DNA from: Lepidostoma basale
Taxonomy: Eukaryota; Arthropoda; Insecta; Trichoptera; Lepidostomatidae
NCBI GenBank assembly: GCA_022606425.2
Contig: JAHDVF020001468.1
Location: 1,674,001-1,738,000, forward strand
Reading direction: 5' to 3'
Length of the DNA stretch: 64,000 nt
The position numbers and the translations under genes were made by a program. The notes below the pieces were generated by a model. It was not told where the DNA came from. It made no database searches and worked only from the letters and a program-made list of their open reading frames with translations. Positions 42,775 through 53,330 of this stretch are shown here, one piece after another. Numbering within the stretch: the stretch's first letter is position 1; each line of letters starts with the position of its first letter.

Positions 42775-43580
42775 TGTTTCAGCACGGAGGCTATTGTTTC
42801 CCCACATGTTCGAAATTTCTTTCTTGGATGTTCAGGTTGGATACTTTTGAATGGTGAGAAGAGGGTTTCTTGGAGGATGTGATTATTGTAGATCATCTTA
42901 TTGTAGATTCTTTCTTGGATGTTCAGGTTGGATATTTTTGGATGGTGAGAGGAAGCTTTCTTGGAGGATGTGGTTATTGTAGATTCTTTATTGAATGTTC
43001 AGGTTGGATACTTTTGGATGGTGAGAGGAAGCTTTCTTGGAGGATGTGGTTATTGTAGATCCCCTTATTGTAGATTCTTTATTGGATGTTCAGGTTGGAT
43101 ACTTTTGGATGGTGAGAGGAAGCTTTCTTAGAGGATGTGGTTATTGTAGATCCCCTTATTGTAGATTCTTTCTTGGATGTTCAGGTTGGATACTTTTGGA
43201 TGGTGAAAGGAGGCTTTCTTGGAGGATATGGTTATTGAAGATCCCCTTATTATATATTTTTTCTTAGAGGTTTAGATTGGATACTTTTGGATGGTGAGAG
43301 GAGGCTTTCTTGGAGGATGTGGTTATTGTAGATCCCTTTATTGTAGATTCTTTCTTGGATGTTCAGGTAGGACACTTTTGGATGGTGAGAGGAGGGTTTC
43401 TTGGAGGATGTGGTTATTGTAGATCCCTTTATTGTAGATTCTTTTTTGGATGTTCAGGTAGGACACTTTTGGATGGTGAGAGGAGGGTTTCTTGGAGGAT
43501 GTGGTTATTGTAGATCCCCTTATTGTAGATCCTTATTGTAGATCCCCTTATTGTAGATCCTTATTGTAGATCCCCTTATT
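42775..43580. repeat. Minisatellite, 91-bp unit, eight copies
   Basis: The marker GGATGTTCAGG or a close variant recurs at 42826, 42917, 42993, 43084, 43175, 43266, 43357 and 43448, a spacing of 91 bp except one of 76. The unit runs TTGGATACTTTTGGATGGTG, GAGGATGTGGTTATTGTAGA, TCCCCTTATTGTAGATTCTT. The right end dissolves into shorter repeats of ATTGTAGATCC. Because 91 is not a multiple of three, each unit shifts phase and all three forward frames look partly open; these are not genes. The left edge (GGAGGCTATTGTTTCCCCAC) resembles the reverse complement of 6541-6580. Confidence 0.9.
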
Positions 43581-43930
43581 ATCTGTTTATGCAGGATATC
43601 AAATTGCTTTCTGTGATGAAGACGTCCAGCTTTCTATCTATTTATTTGGTGGTCGTCTTGGTAGTCGACGGCGCTCTGGAGTCTCGTGCATCACGATCTT
43701 AGGAATCCTCGGTGGATCCATCCTCTCGATTTGCTCCCTCTAGAATCGTCTTCTTTGCCTACTTCATCTCACTATGTCATTAATTTTGCAGGATCTGCGA
43801 ATCTCTTCGTTGAGCTCTTCTTCGTCTTCTATCTCTTAGGGTTCTACCCAAGATAGGTCGCAATGTTTTCATTTCTGCTACTCTTGGGAGATGTTTGGTT
43901 CTGATAGTTTAGCTTAATATTCATAACACT
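43570..43930 (-). mobile_element. LINE-H 3' part, joined to the tandem array
   Basis: The minus strand aligns with the 44.3-kb and 59.5-kb copies: HLPRVAEMKTLRPILGRTLR-like, a KINDIVR-like block, then RRRFW-like, and the plus-strand complement CTCTGGAGTCTCGTGCATCA. The usual 3' end ATTGTAGATCTTGCGATCTG is replaced by the array's TAGATCCCCTTATTATCTG. Confidence 0.75.
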
Positions 43931-44300
43931 AAAAATCTTTGTTTCACGGATAATCTCAATCCGACCTTAACTAATACGATTTGGTATGTCCTAGTTTTCT
44001 AAAGATACACGAGTCTTTTAAAATCTAACGTTTCTTTAAAGACGTGACTCGTTTTTTTGGTGAAGGTTGGATTCCCAACTAACAATATTAAAAGTATTAG
44101 AATTGCCAGGTACAACTTTATCTAAGTAATTCTGTTAATTAAAATATTAAAGTTATTCTCTAAAAATATAAAAAGTAATTCATAACATGTAAATATGTTA
44201 TGATTGAAATATTAAAAATATATTATTTATGCATGTAAAATAATCTCTTACACGGGACGTTAATTATGACGTTATTTATAGTAATCCTTCATAATGAATC
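43931..44300. other. AT-rich spacer
   Basis: Only short inverted matches (AAGATACACGAGTCTTTTAAA / TTTAAAGACGTGACTCG type) are seen. Confidence 0.35.
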
Positions 44301-44309
44301 ATTCCATTC

Positions 44310-44701
44310 CTCTTCTTCTTCTTCTGATTGTAGATCTTGCGATCTGTTTATGTAGGATATCAACTTTCTTCCTGTGATGAAGACGACTAGCCTTTTCTCC
44401 ATCTCTTTGGTGGTAGTCCTGGTGGTCGACGGCCCTCTGGAGTCTCGTGCATCACGGTATTAGGAATTCTTTCTGGATCCATTCTCTCGATGTGGTCCCT
44501 CCAGAATCGTCTTCTCTGCCTAGTCTATGCATCAGGCCCATTATGACATACGGAATCGAAGCAAGAGCAGATACTGTCATAACCAAACATCTCTTAAGAG
44601 TAGCAGAAATGAGAACATTGCGACCTATTGTGGGGAGAACCCTTAAAGATGGGATACCCATTGAAGAAATTCACAAATCCTGCAAAATTTAAGACATAGG
44701 G
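44310..44701 (-). mobile_element. LINE-H insertion with twin-priming inversion and 9-bp target duplication
   Basis: ATTCCATTC flanks at 44301-44309 and 44702-44710. From 44530 down to 44310 the minus strand carries the 3' part (RRRFW, DHIERMDPERIP, PEGRRPP, a GAA-rich tail). From about 44518 to 44695 the plus strand carries the part that should precede it: RPIMTYGIEARADTVITKHL, LRVAEMRTLRPIVGRTLKDG, IEEIHKSCKI. The element is therefore a 3' piece plus an inverted 5' piece that nearly abut in the uninverted order. This is the structure left by twin priming during target-primed reverse transcription. Confidence 0.85.
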
Positions 44702-44710
44702 ATTCCATTC

Positions 44711-45302
44711 GATTGACATTAAAAATATCCACAGCAAATTGTTCATCCTACAGGCATCACCAAATAATTTTGCGCACAGTTCACCAAATATTACCGTAAA
44801 TAAATGCCGCAAATAGGTACTTTTAGTAATTTTTTGAAATGAGAAACATTCTGTAACTATTGTTGAGTGAATGAGTGATGAGTATGTAAATGGTAAAAGC
44901 AAACAAAAATGTCCGAACGTCTAACGAGTTGGCGTCTATTAGATGCCTACAAGGACATTTTGAACACACATCGCACAACATGTATTTTAGTAATTTGCAG
45001 AAAATACTGTCTGACTGCGACTGCCATAAATGGTGATAGAAATTTCGTTACAAATGAGAAAAATTAACTTATTTCTAAAAACATAACGAAGAAAATTATT
45101 TCAAAATGGCGGACAGAGACAACGCTAAATAAAAGCAGAAAGGTTTTGCGCTTGACGATGCGTTGAAGTTTTCTGAGAAAACCATTGAATACCAATATAG
45201 ACTGTAACGCCCCTCATGCAGAAAACCTGCCACAATAATATTTGTTTGGGTTACAGTTTTCATGTCGTTCGGGCCAATTTGCTCTAACATGCCCATATAA
45301 GT
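44711..45302. other. No gene recognised
   Basis: The stretch 45090-45290 is less AT-rich, with no recognised frame or repeat partner. Confidence 0.35.
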
Positions 45303-45706
45303 TTAATTTCAATATGTGGTGCGAATGAAAGTGTTATAAACAAAATAATGAAAGGATCATTAAGATGGTTTGAACAAATGGAAAGAATGAGTGAAGACAG
45401 AATATGTCAAGACAAGGTACTCACTCTCCAAAATCAAGTGTATTTGCCTTCTGAACGTACTTTCACTAATATGAAAGACGTCGATTTCCGAGGAATTAGT
45501 TGAATTTGTTGAATAATGAAGACATGGGTTAACCAAATTAATCAATTACAGAAAGGAAGTTACGTCCGAAGTAGGAACAATCAACGAGCATGTATGTCAC
45601 AATATTTGAATGTAGAAGAGGCGCGAGATTTATGTCAGGATAGAATAGAGTGGTGGTCCATCCTCTATGCCTACCCCTCCAGTGAAATGGCGTGATGGTT
45701 AGTTAG
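45303..45706 (+). mobile_element. LINE-A fragment interrupted by a Jockey-1 piece
   Basis: GTGCGAATGAAAGTGTTATA and RWFEQMERMSEDRI at the left; TWVNQINQLQKGSYVRSRNN, RACMSQYLNVEEARDLCQDR and WWSILYAYPSSEMA at the right, with GGTTAGTTAGTT tail. The Jockey piece splits the frame at 45405. Confidence 0.8.
45405..45502 (-). mobile_element. Jockey-1 internal fragment inside LINE-A
   Basis: On the minus strand TCCTCGGAAATCGACGTCTT, FHISESTFRR-type codons and a LILESEYLVL end. It stops before the Jockey 3' UTR, so it did not arrive as a normal 3'-primed insertion. Confidence 0.75.
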
Positions 45707-45709
45707 TTT

Positions 45710-46288
45710 AAATTTATCTGAAAATTGTCCAAGTTTTACACATTTTTGGCGCTAATTTCAAATTTTCTATTTTATACAATTAAATGCTGAATACGGTACA
45801 TTATAGTTTCCAATGAGATGGTAAAAGAAGCAGACGAATGCTATTGCGATGTTGGAAAATAAGTGAACACCGATTTCGAAAAACAAATTTGACAACACAT
45901 AAAGAACAGCGGTTTCTTAATACTCTACTAACAGTTAGACATAATGACTTCGTAATTGTACAAAAATAAACCTTTTTAGCCTAGAAACACGAATCTTTTT
46001 TTCTTTCAATAGCATACATTATCTATCTGGGCCAGTTTTTGATTAGATTATTTTGTGGTGACGTTATATTGTACGACAAAATATTGTGATTACAAAATGA
46101 TCATAATGAAATTTAAATTAACTTTTGGTAATTTATTTAGTTGTTGCAATGATTTTGCAATGCTTTTTGTATGTGAATATGTGGTGCATGTAACAATATT
46201 GTTAAGTACGAGTATAATAAAATTTAAATAGGAGCTGTTTTTCGTTTTTTTTTCGTGTGGTTTTGGTCTTTTGGCATATTCATTATAT
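45710..46288. other. AT-rich spacer
   Basis: No recognised content. Confidence 0.35.
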
Positions 46289-46298
46289 ACAAGTAAAC

Positions 46299-46549
46299 CG
46301 AGAAATCTGCGAGGTCGAAGATGTGGTCAGATGGGGACGTTAAAGACGGTGGTACTGGCATCAACATGTAGAAAGAATGAGATCAAATAGGATACCATAC
46401 ATAGCTCTCCATGGAACGCCAAACGGACAACGCCGACCAGGAAGACCCCCGAAACGATGGAGAGAAAGCTGGAGTTCAGCGTATCAAGAGGAGCCGCCTG
46501 AAATAACAGACTCCTGAGTCTACCAAAAGTGAAGGAGAAGAAGAAGAAG
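46299..46549 (+). mobile_element. LINE-G, 5'-truncated, with 10-bp target duplication
   Basis: ACAAGTAAAC flanks at 46289-46298 and 46550-46559. The sequence encodes REICEVEDVVRWGR-like, RWYWHQHVERMRSNRIPYIA, LHGTPNGQRRPGRPPKRWRE, SWSSAYQEEPPEITDS and ends in GAAGGAGAAGAAGAAGAAG. It is better preserved than the 33.4-kb copy. Confidence 0.9.
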
Positions 46550-46679
46550 ACAAGTAAACGTTAAAATGAAATTCTAAATTTGTTTTTCATGTTATTTAAA
46601 CTCATGTTTTTATTTCACATCATTTTAAGTAATATTAAAAAAAAACATTCATTCAAAAAAGTTTTTTGCAGTGGATGGT

Positions 46680-47192
46680 GCACTAATTGTGTCATCGCAA
46701 ACAAAAGTATATTTAAAAAAACTAAGATAGCAGTCAACAATGGTGTTATTGTACCAACTCATATGTATGTAAATGATACGTGAAACTGCCAAAAGAAGAA
46801 TGAAAGTAGAATATGCAGTAGAAATGAAATCTTTTAGACGAATTAGAGATAATTCGGTTCACGAGTTGACACGGTTTAAGCAGTGAAAATATTGCGGGTG
46901 AATGCGTTATGAGCACAATAATGAAATGATTATTAAGATGTTTTAGACATATGAAAATAATTAATGTGTAGATACGTAACAGGTTATTGAGAAAGGTCGA
47001 AGAAAACGTGGCATGATCAAATCAATCAAATATTAAATTTCGGCCAAGTGAGGAGTTGGAGTAATCAGCGTGTACTCGTATGCATCACACGGTGAATGAA
47101 CTTTGAGGAATTGAAATAAGCGGTTCATGAAAAAACGGTGTGGCGGTCCATTATTTCAGTCTACCCCTTCAGAGAGATGGCGTGATGGTTAA
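46680..47192 (+). mobile_element. LINE-A fragment, highly mutated
   Basis: TGTCATCGCAAACAAAAGTA, AACAATGGTGTTATTGTACC and TACCCCTTCAGAGAGATGGC follow the family through 510 bp, with many stops and indels. One of the oldest copies. Confidence 0.75.
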
Positions 47193-47619
47193 TAAATTTG
47201 AAACTAACGTTAGATAAAAAAGAATATTTGAGAGCAGACATCAAATTAAGTTCTGCATTAATAATATTTTGAATTTCGACATGCATGCCCTAAACAATGT
47301 AAAAATACTTATGAGTATTTAAGTATTTCAGGAATTGAAGATTGTAGCCGTCTTCTTGTCATTTTTCCGGGAAAACGGGGTTATGAATATTTAGTATTTT
47401 TTCTAAAGAAGCTTTATGCTTTATGAACAGAAGATTTGAAATTGACAGCAAAAAATTAACATAGTTCTTATTTTATTATTATTATTGTATATTAAATATG
47501 CTTTTAGTCTGAACCAACATCAAATAATTTAATATACGTAATTTTCACGATACGTGAAGTTTTCATACATATTTATTAATGTGCTAATTAATGACGTCAT
47601 TTTTAAGTAAATCAACTGA
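47193..47619. other. AT-rich spacer
   Basis: Nothing recognised. Confidence 0.35.
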
Positions 47620-47800
47620 CTGAATGAAAACGTCTGTTTCCTAAAAAAAATATTATATTTAATGGGAATAATATTTTTCGCTATGCTAAGGCATTATCGA
47701 ATATTCACAATACATTTTTTGTTTTTGCATTAGCGAGATGAAACTAGTATTTCGCATTCAATACAATGAAACTTCTAGAAAACAGATATTTGTATTAATA
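47620..47800. repeat. FB2 fold-back element
   Basis: GAATGAAAACGTCTGTTTCC, CTAAGGCATTATCGAATATT at the left and GAAACTTCTAGAAAACAGAT with TTTGTATTAATAAT at the right. Confidence 0.7.
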
Positions 47801-48307
47801 ATCGCAGTTTCATTTTTTATCAATTTACCATCAGACACTTTGTAATCTTCTTCTTCTTCAGTGGCGAAGAAGAAGAATATGATGATGAATAAAGAAAGGC
47901 ACAAGGGACTAATAAAATAATGAAATACATTTTTCACAATAACCAGAAAAGGTAAACAATTCATTGATAATTTCAAGGATATATTATATTTCGCCACACT
48001 GAACGTGTCGTATGATTTCCTTTATAGAATTAATTTATTATCGGGTTGTGTATAAGTTAAGTGCTTATTATCAGTAAGCAGGTAATTGCAAATATCGTCA
48101 AATTAATTGTAATTTATAAGGTTTTTATTATTAATTGATAACATACCTGTAATCAAACTTTAAGATTAATTTAATTATTAATTGGAGGAAAGTAATGACC
48201 ATCTCAATACCTTGAATACAATATATTACACATATTTATTGAATTGTGTGTATAAACTGATTGTTAATATTGACAGAATAACTAATAGAATTGGATAGAA
48301 TGTCAAA
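47801..48307. other. AT-rich spacer
   Basis: A small inverted pair ATTCTTCTTCTTC-like / GAAGAAGAAGAAT (47847-47878) may be two LINE tails meeting. TAGAATTGGATA occurs twice just before the next element. Confidence 0.4.
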
Positions 48308-48319
48308 TAGAATTGGATA

Positions 48320-48731
48320 ATAATATTTTTAAGTTTTTGCTGGTGTTGGATTATTTTAAGTGCCTAATTACAGTCAATTAAAAAAACAGTGGATAACGTG
48401 GAAAATAGATTAAATGTCCTGATCGTCCAGCTTACGACAAGTGCACCATCTAAAAGAACTTTGTGTGTTAAATTATTTTTCTTTATTATTTTGTTTTATA
48501 TAATCGTATTTTATATAATTTGTTTTAGATTTATTATGTAGACGTTGAACGATCGAAGTGTGCGCGGGAGATGCCTATTGGTGGCGATGATGTTCGCAAC
48601 CCATCACACCGCGTCTCTCGCGAGGGCGCAAAGAGAAGGACGGAGTGCCGCATCGATTAAAGTGTGGCAGTCCATTCTTTCTGCCTACCCTTTCGGGGAG
48701 ACGGCGTGATGGTTAGTTAGTTAGTTAGTTT
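48320..48731 (+). mobile_element. LINE-A-tailed non-autonomous element, complete copy with 12-bp target duplication
   Basis: TAGAATTGGATA flanks at 48308-48319 and 48732-48743. The 412-bp element has a body with no LINE-A coding similarity (GCTGGTGTTGGATTATTTTA, CCTGATCGTCCAGCTTACGA, CGCGGGAGATGCCTATTGGT) and then, from about 48658, the LINE-A 3' end: AAAGTGTGGCAGTCCATTCT, GCCTACCCTTTCGGGGAGAC, GGCGTGATGGTTAG and (TTAG)n. Body and tail are joined in the same order at 34.7 kb, so this is a family, not one accidental fusion. It could be a SINE or the 5' UTR of LINE-A joined to its 3' end by splicing or deletion. Confidence 0.85.
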
Positions 48732-49012
48732 TAGAATTGGATACCGTTATATTCTTTCTGCTTTGTCCATTCTCTCCGCGAATCGTTATTATGGTTAGTA
48801 TAAAAGTATCACATTAAATTATTAAATCATTGTTTGAAAGACAAATTAGAACAATGTTTTTTTACAATCATGATTTGACATTAAAATCAACGCTTATCGA
48901 CACAAAAATTATAAATTCAAAACATTATTAATTCGGTAGACTTAATATTTTGATAACATACTCATATTTCTCTATGGTCAAAATAAAATCATAGAAACGC
49001 CGATAACCAAAT

Positions 49013-49259
49013 GAATCGTGTTTTACAGAAGTAGCACACATCCAGTAACCTCAACTTTACAGGACGGAAAAAAAAACTGTCTGGTACGAAATTTTCCTAC
49101 AATTCGTTTTTTCAATACACATTTGTCATAGGGAGTAAAATAGACAAATGTGTATTGAAAAAAATATATATTGTAGGAAAATTTAGTACCGGACAGTTTT
49201 TTGTCCGTCCTGTAAAGTTAAGGTTAATGGATGTGTGGTACTTCTGAAAAACACGATTC
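49013..49259. repeat. FB9 near-perfect fold-back
   Basis: GAATCGTGTTTTACAGAAGT, CTTTACAGGACGGA and CAATACACATTTGTC are mirrored by GACAAATGTGTATTG, CCGTCCTGTAAAG and ACTTCTGAAAAACACGATTC. The arms are about 115 bp with a loop of about 15 bp. Confidence 0.9.
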
Positions 49260-50226
49260 AAATACAGTTAGTGTTTATTTGCAACAACGTCACAAATAGC
49301 ACCACTCATGTGAATTTTAAATATATTCAGTTTTTATGTCACAGGTCGGATGTGTAAAATATAAACTTTCCCAAGATAAAAATGATGAATTGGACCAGAA
49401 GTATCACAAGACTGGGTCGCATAAAAAACGTACTATATATAATAGTATTATATATCAGGTGAGCAGTTTCAAAATTGTTCTAATTCGCTATAACTACAGA
49501 GAGACGAAGCTCTGGTTTTGACGTGTCTCTTTATAAGGGATAGTTATTACATTAGCGATCCATTATTTAATTGTTTCATGAGAAGAAGAGGACTTAGGAA
49601 GTGGTATATACCAGGAAACGAGCCAGTCAATTTTTACTCGTTATCATTATAATTTAGGATTTTTAATTGTACAGCTTATCATTTAATGCCTTGATTGATT
49701 GTGAAATAAAAGCTATAAAATAAACATAAAGTTACGCATTAAGGAACACGGAAACACATAATATAAGTTGGACTTTAGTTTACACGAAAATGCTATTTAT
49801 AAAATCTATACATCTATACATATAAAATATTTGTAAAAATATGCAAGTGCATACATTTTTTTCTTCATCTCTTTCCTCGTCTCTTTCCGGTAATCGGGTC
49901 TGAATTTTTTTTATCTTTTGCTGCCAGGTATTTCGCTCAAAGACATTTTTCTTCTTAAGGGCTAGGGGATAATTTCCCAACGGGGCGGTACCGCCTTCCA
50001 GTAGGCGCTGGAGCTTTCCAGAGGAGCGGTAGCGGATTAAGGGATATATGAGGGCGGTCAAGGGAGGAGGCCATAGCATAAGTATTTTATTATAATAAAT
50101 ATTAATTAAGTACATTGAACATATTATTTATGCGAATAAAACTTTTAAGAACCTATTCAAAGATAAAACAATGTGATGTTTTTGATCATATTTTATATGT
50201 ATTTGAAATATACAGATAAAAATTAT
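49260..50226. other. No firm feature; possible LINE UTR at 49900-50090
   Basis: The stretch 49970-50090 is GC-rich (CCCAACGGGGCGGTACCGCC, GGCGCTGGAGCTTTCCAGAG) and gives a 111-codon minus-strand frame. The style resembles a retroelement 3' region, but there is no second copy and no recognised motif. Confidence 0.35.
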
Positions 50227-50711
50227 CTAACCATCACGCCGTCTCCCCGAAGGGGTAGGCAGAAAGAATGGACTGCCACACTTTTCTTTGCTGACATATT
50301 TCTGTTGATTCCTCAACATTCATACATCGTATCATTCACGCGCGTCGATTTCTCTGACTCCTCACACGCCGACATTCAATATTTGATTTATTTGATCGTG
50401 CCACGTTTTCTTGGTCTTCCTCTACTTCTAGTTCCATTTACATCGTTAACATATACTTTTTTACCATTCTTTATTAATTTATTCTTTCCATGTGTCCAAA
50501 CCATTTTAATGATCCTTTCATTATTTTGTTCATAATACCATCATTCGCACTGCATTATATTCTTATATTTTCATTCGACACTCTATCATATACAGAGTAT
50601 CCACACATTCGTCGAAGAGATCTCATTTCTACCGCATTTATTCTACTTTCATCCTTCTTTTGTCAGTTTCATGCTTTGCTTCCATACATAAGGGTGGGTA
50701 CAGGAACAGAT
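50227..50711 (-). mobile_element. LINE-A fragment
   Basis: CTAACCATCACGCCGTCTCC and CCCGAAGGGGTAGGCAGAAA begin it; homology runs to CATACATAAGGGTGGGTACA, the LMYGSEA...region. The TTAG tail is reduced to one unit. Confidence 0.85.
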
Positions 50712-50759
50712 AATGTATCATCATTTATTAATATTTGGTATAATTATTATGGCAGAGGG

Positions 50760-51110
50760 AGCGTTTGGATTTTTTTCTCGTAATTGGGGTGGTGGCTCAG
50801 AAAACGGTGGGAACCTATGGCCTATGGCCTTCATGTTCCTCTGCACATTCGTCAGCTGGTTTTTGGTCTCCCTCTCCCTCTCTTTTTACTAGCTTGGAAA
50901 ATACACTTTTTCAAGACATGGTCGTGGGGTGTCCTCGTTGTGACCGTATCGTTGTAGCCTTATTATGATTTTTTATTTATGGGTGCAAGTGCCTTGAAAC
51001 TTGCCCTTACATATTCGTTACGTACCTTGTATTTTAATGTAACTTCTCCCAAACATCGCAGCATGCGCATTTCTGTCATATGCATAACGGTTTTTAGTTT
51101 TTTTATAAGT
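50760..51110 (-). mobile_element. LINE-K type fragment
   Basis: The minus strand reads HMTEMRMLRCLGEVTLKYKV, RNEYVRASFKALAPI, then RLQRYGHN-like and EGEGDQKPADECAEEHEG in shifted frames. RMLRW..GVT..DKVRNEYIRGS.KVAP is the standard block of this LINE type. Confidence 0.75.
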
Positions 51111-51609
51111 TAATTATAATTATATTCAATCCCTATATATAGGGATTGAAAACATTATGTTTTAGATTACATCAATAAGGAAATCCCTTGATTCGCTGAA
51201 TCCAAAAAAAAAACGTTTTCTTTTGTTTCAGGGCCTGTTTAATTGTGCGTTAAAGACTAATGAAACTATCCTTTCGTAAATATTTCTGTAAAAAATAAAT
51301 TTTATAACTTTGTTTATCGTATCAATCAAATACACTTTATCATTGAAAAGTCTTTTAAAGATTTACTCGCTCAATCAAAAAAATATTTACATTAATTAGC
51401 AATAAACTTCAAAACACGGTATATAACATATATATATATTTCTTTTATAAGAATTTAAATGCATTTGCATAGTTGAAATGGTGGTATTTTTATAAATAGC
51501 CTTTCTATGCAATCTAAAAGTAAAGGATTTATTAAAAAATTCGGATACGTCATAGCATATAAATTATTAAGATTTTCTTTATTATTTCTAGGGATCCAGT
51601 GTTTTCTAG
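51111..51609. other. AT-rich spacer
   Basis: A short perfect hairpin (TCAATCCCTATA / TATAGGGATTGA) lies at about 51127-51150. Confidence 0.45.
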
Positions 51610-51752
51610 AGATTAAGTATATTTTTACATTTACATCGTTAACATATACTTTTTTACCATTCTTTCTTCATTTATTATTTTCATGTGTCCAAACCATCTT
51701 AATGATCCTTTCATTATTTTGTTCATAACACCATCATTCGCACTACATACCC
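51610..51752 (-). mobile_element. LINE-A internal fragment
   Basis: TTTACATCGTTAACATATAC to CACCATCATTCGCACTA covers the GVMNKIMKGSLRWFGHM..NEERMVKK block, without the 3' end. Confidence 0.8.
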
Positions 51753-51837
51753 ATGTACGTTTCTCGTGGTAATCTCTTTGACAGTTAATGATGTATAGAG
51801 TTTTACAACAAAATAATAATAACAGTAATGCACTAAA

Positions 51838-52172
51838 GCAAATATGGTAGTAGATAATGGAGTACTAGTGCCAACACTTTTGAATGGAAGTGAAACTTTG
51901 AGCTGGAAAAAAATGATATAAGTAGAATAAATGCCGTAGTAATAAGATCACCGAGAAGTGCAGGAAAACGATATATGACAGAATACCGAACGACGAATAA
52001 GGAAGAAATGTAAGGCAGATGATTGCATCAGAAGTAAAATTAAAAAAGGTGCCCTGAGATGGTTTGGTTAGATGGAAGGAATGGACGAAAGAAGAATGGT
52101 TAAAATGTTGTATAAAAGCAGAGTGACTGGAAGCCGTGAAAGACCAAGGAAAGCATGGCATGACTAATATTA
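51838..52172 (+). mobile_element. LINE-A subfamily 2 fragment
   Basis: MVVDNGVLVPTLLNGSETLS and later ALRWFG.MEGMDERRMVKML and YKSRVTGSRERPRKAWHD. It lacks the tail and has several breaks. Confidence 0.75.
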
Positions 52173-53117
52173 AAGTAAATAATTAGTAATAATAGTAGAG
52201 GAAATAAAAAGAAAAAAATTAAAAAGTGCAAAATTTTAAACTTTTCCTTCAGTTATAAAATATGAGTTTTTGGGTTTGCTATACATGCATTTCTGAGTAT
52301 TCAGTAATTATTAAAATATTGGCTACATAAAATTAAAAATTTGATTGCGGTAACTAGTTTTTACAATATTCTTCCATCTAGCAACAGCCCAGTGTCATTC
52401 GTTTATATTGTCATGAAGTTGGACTTTAACATTCTAGAATCATTAAGAACAAAAAAATGACCTGTCTTGCAATGTTTTGTACTAAATGTTTAACAACAAA
52501 ACGCAATAAACGCTTTGTTCACGCTTTTTATTGACGAATTTCCACTATTCACCAAATGTTGCTTCATTGCGTCGTTTGTCACGTAGAAAATATTATTATG
52601 GTGCAGATTAGTTTATATTGTGCGTTACATTCGCGTGTATATTAATCAAATCTTAAATTCATAAGAAGGGGGAGATTGGGATGGTTGAATTCCTAAAAAT
52701 GTTTTGAAGAAATCAACAATGATGTTTAATTATTGAAAAATATTTAGTTTGGAGCATATTTATGAGTATGAAGAAGGCAGAATAGTTGTAAGGGCTAAAA
52801 TTGTTAATCACCAGAGTGACCACGAATGTTCTCCCAATCGGTATCATGATGGGCATGTTATTTAAGATACCTTAAATACATTTAAAAAAAATCATATTAT
52901 TTCGCACGAAGCACCTAATTCATGGTGTGACGTTTAAAAATAAATTAAAAACACGTTTATATTACACACACAAACTTTTTTTTACTCCAATGAAGCTTCG
53001 ATTAGAGCGAAACCGATCGGTAGATTTAAGAAATAAAATAAATAATAATGTCGTAAATTGAAATTTCTTGTAAATTATGAACATTAAAAAAATACTTACA
53101 TATTTTTACATACTTTT
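52173..53117. other. AT-rich spacer
   Basis: No recognised content. Confidence 0.35.
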
Positions 53118-53330
53118 ATTTTGAAACACTTATTATATAATACGTATAGCTCTTTATTTTTATGAAATTGTCCTTACACGTATCACAATTAATTTTTATG
53201 TTGATTGAGGTGTTATAAACAACAGTTCTTTGTAACACCTGATGATGCAAACATGGATTTGCGAAACAGCTGTTGCGAAAATTTCATAAAAAATAATTGT
53301 GATACGTATAATACCAGTGTTTCAAAATTA
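53118..53330. repeat. FB4 fold-back element
   Basis: ATTTTGAAACACTTATTATA and TTTTATGAAATTGTC pair with GAAAATTTCATAAAAAATAA and TAATACCAGTGTTTCAAAAT. The interior CACCTGATGATGCAAACATG and GCGAAACAGCTGTTGCG matches the 13.1-kb copy. Confidence 0.75.

Noticed and set aside
42870..43513. Three overlapping forward frames of 62-76 codons with repeated protein words (YFWMVRGSFLGGCGYCR).
   Set aside because: They follow from the 91-bp tandem repeat, whose length shifts phase at each unit. There is no single continuous protein.
42775..43580. CRISPR-like array of regular repeats.
   Set aside because: There are no unique spacers between constant repeats, no cas genes, and the host is eukaryotic. It is a minisatellite.
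44447..44692. Single 81-codon protein starting MHHGIRNSFWIHSLDVVPPE.
   Set aside because: The first 25 codons are antisense 3' LINE-H sequence; only the part after the inversion joint is real ORF2 sequence.
49780..50115. 111-codon minus-strand frame as a gene.
   Set aside because: The product has no recognised motif and its N- and C-terminal thirds come from AT-rich flanks. It is kept only as possible retroelement UTR.
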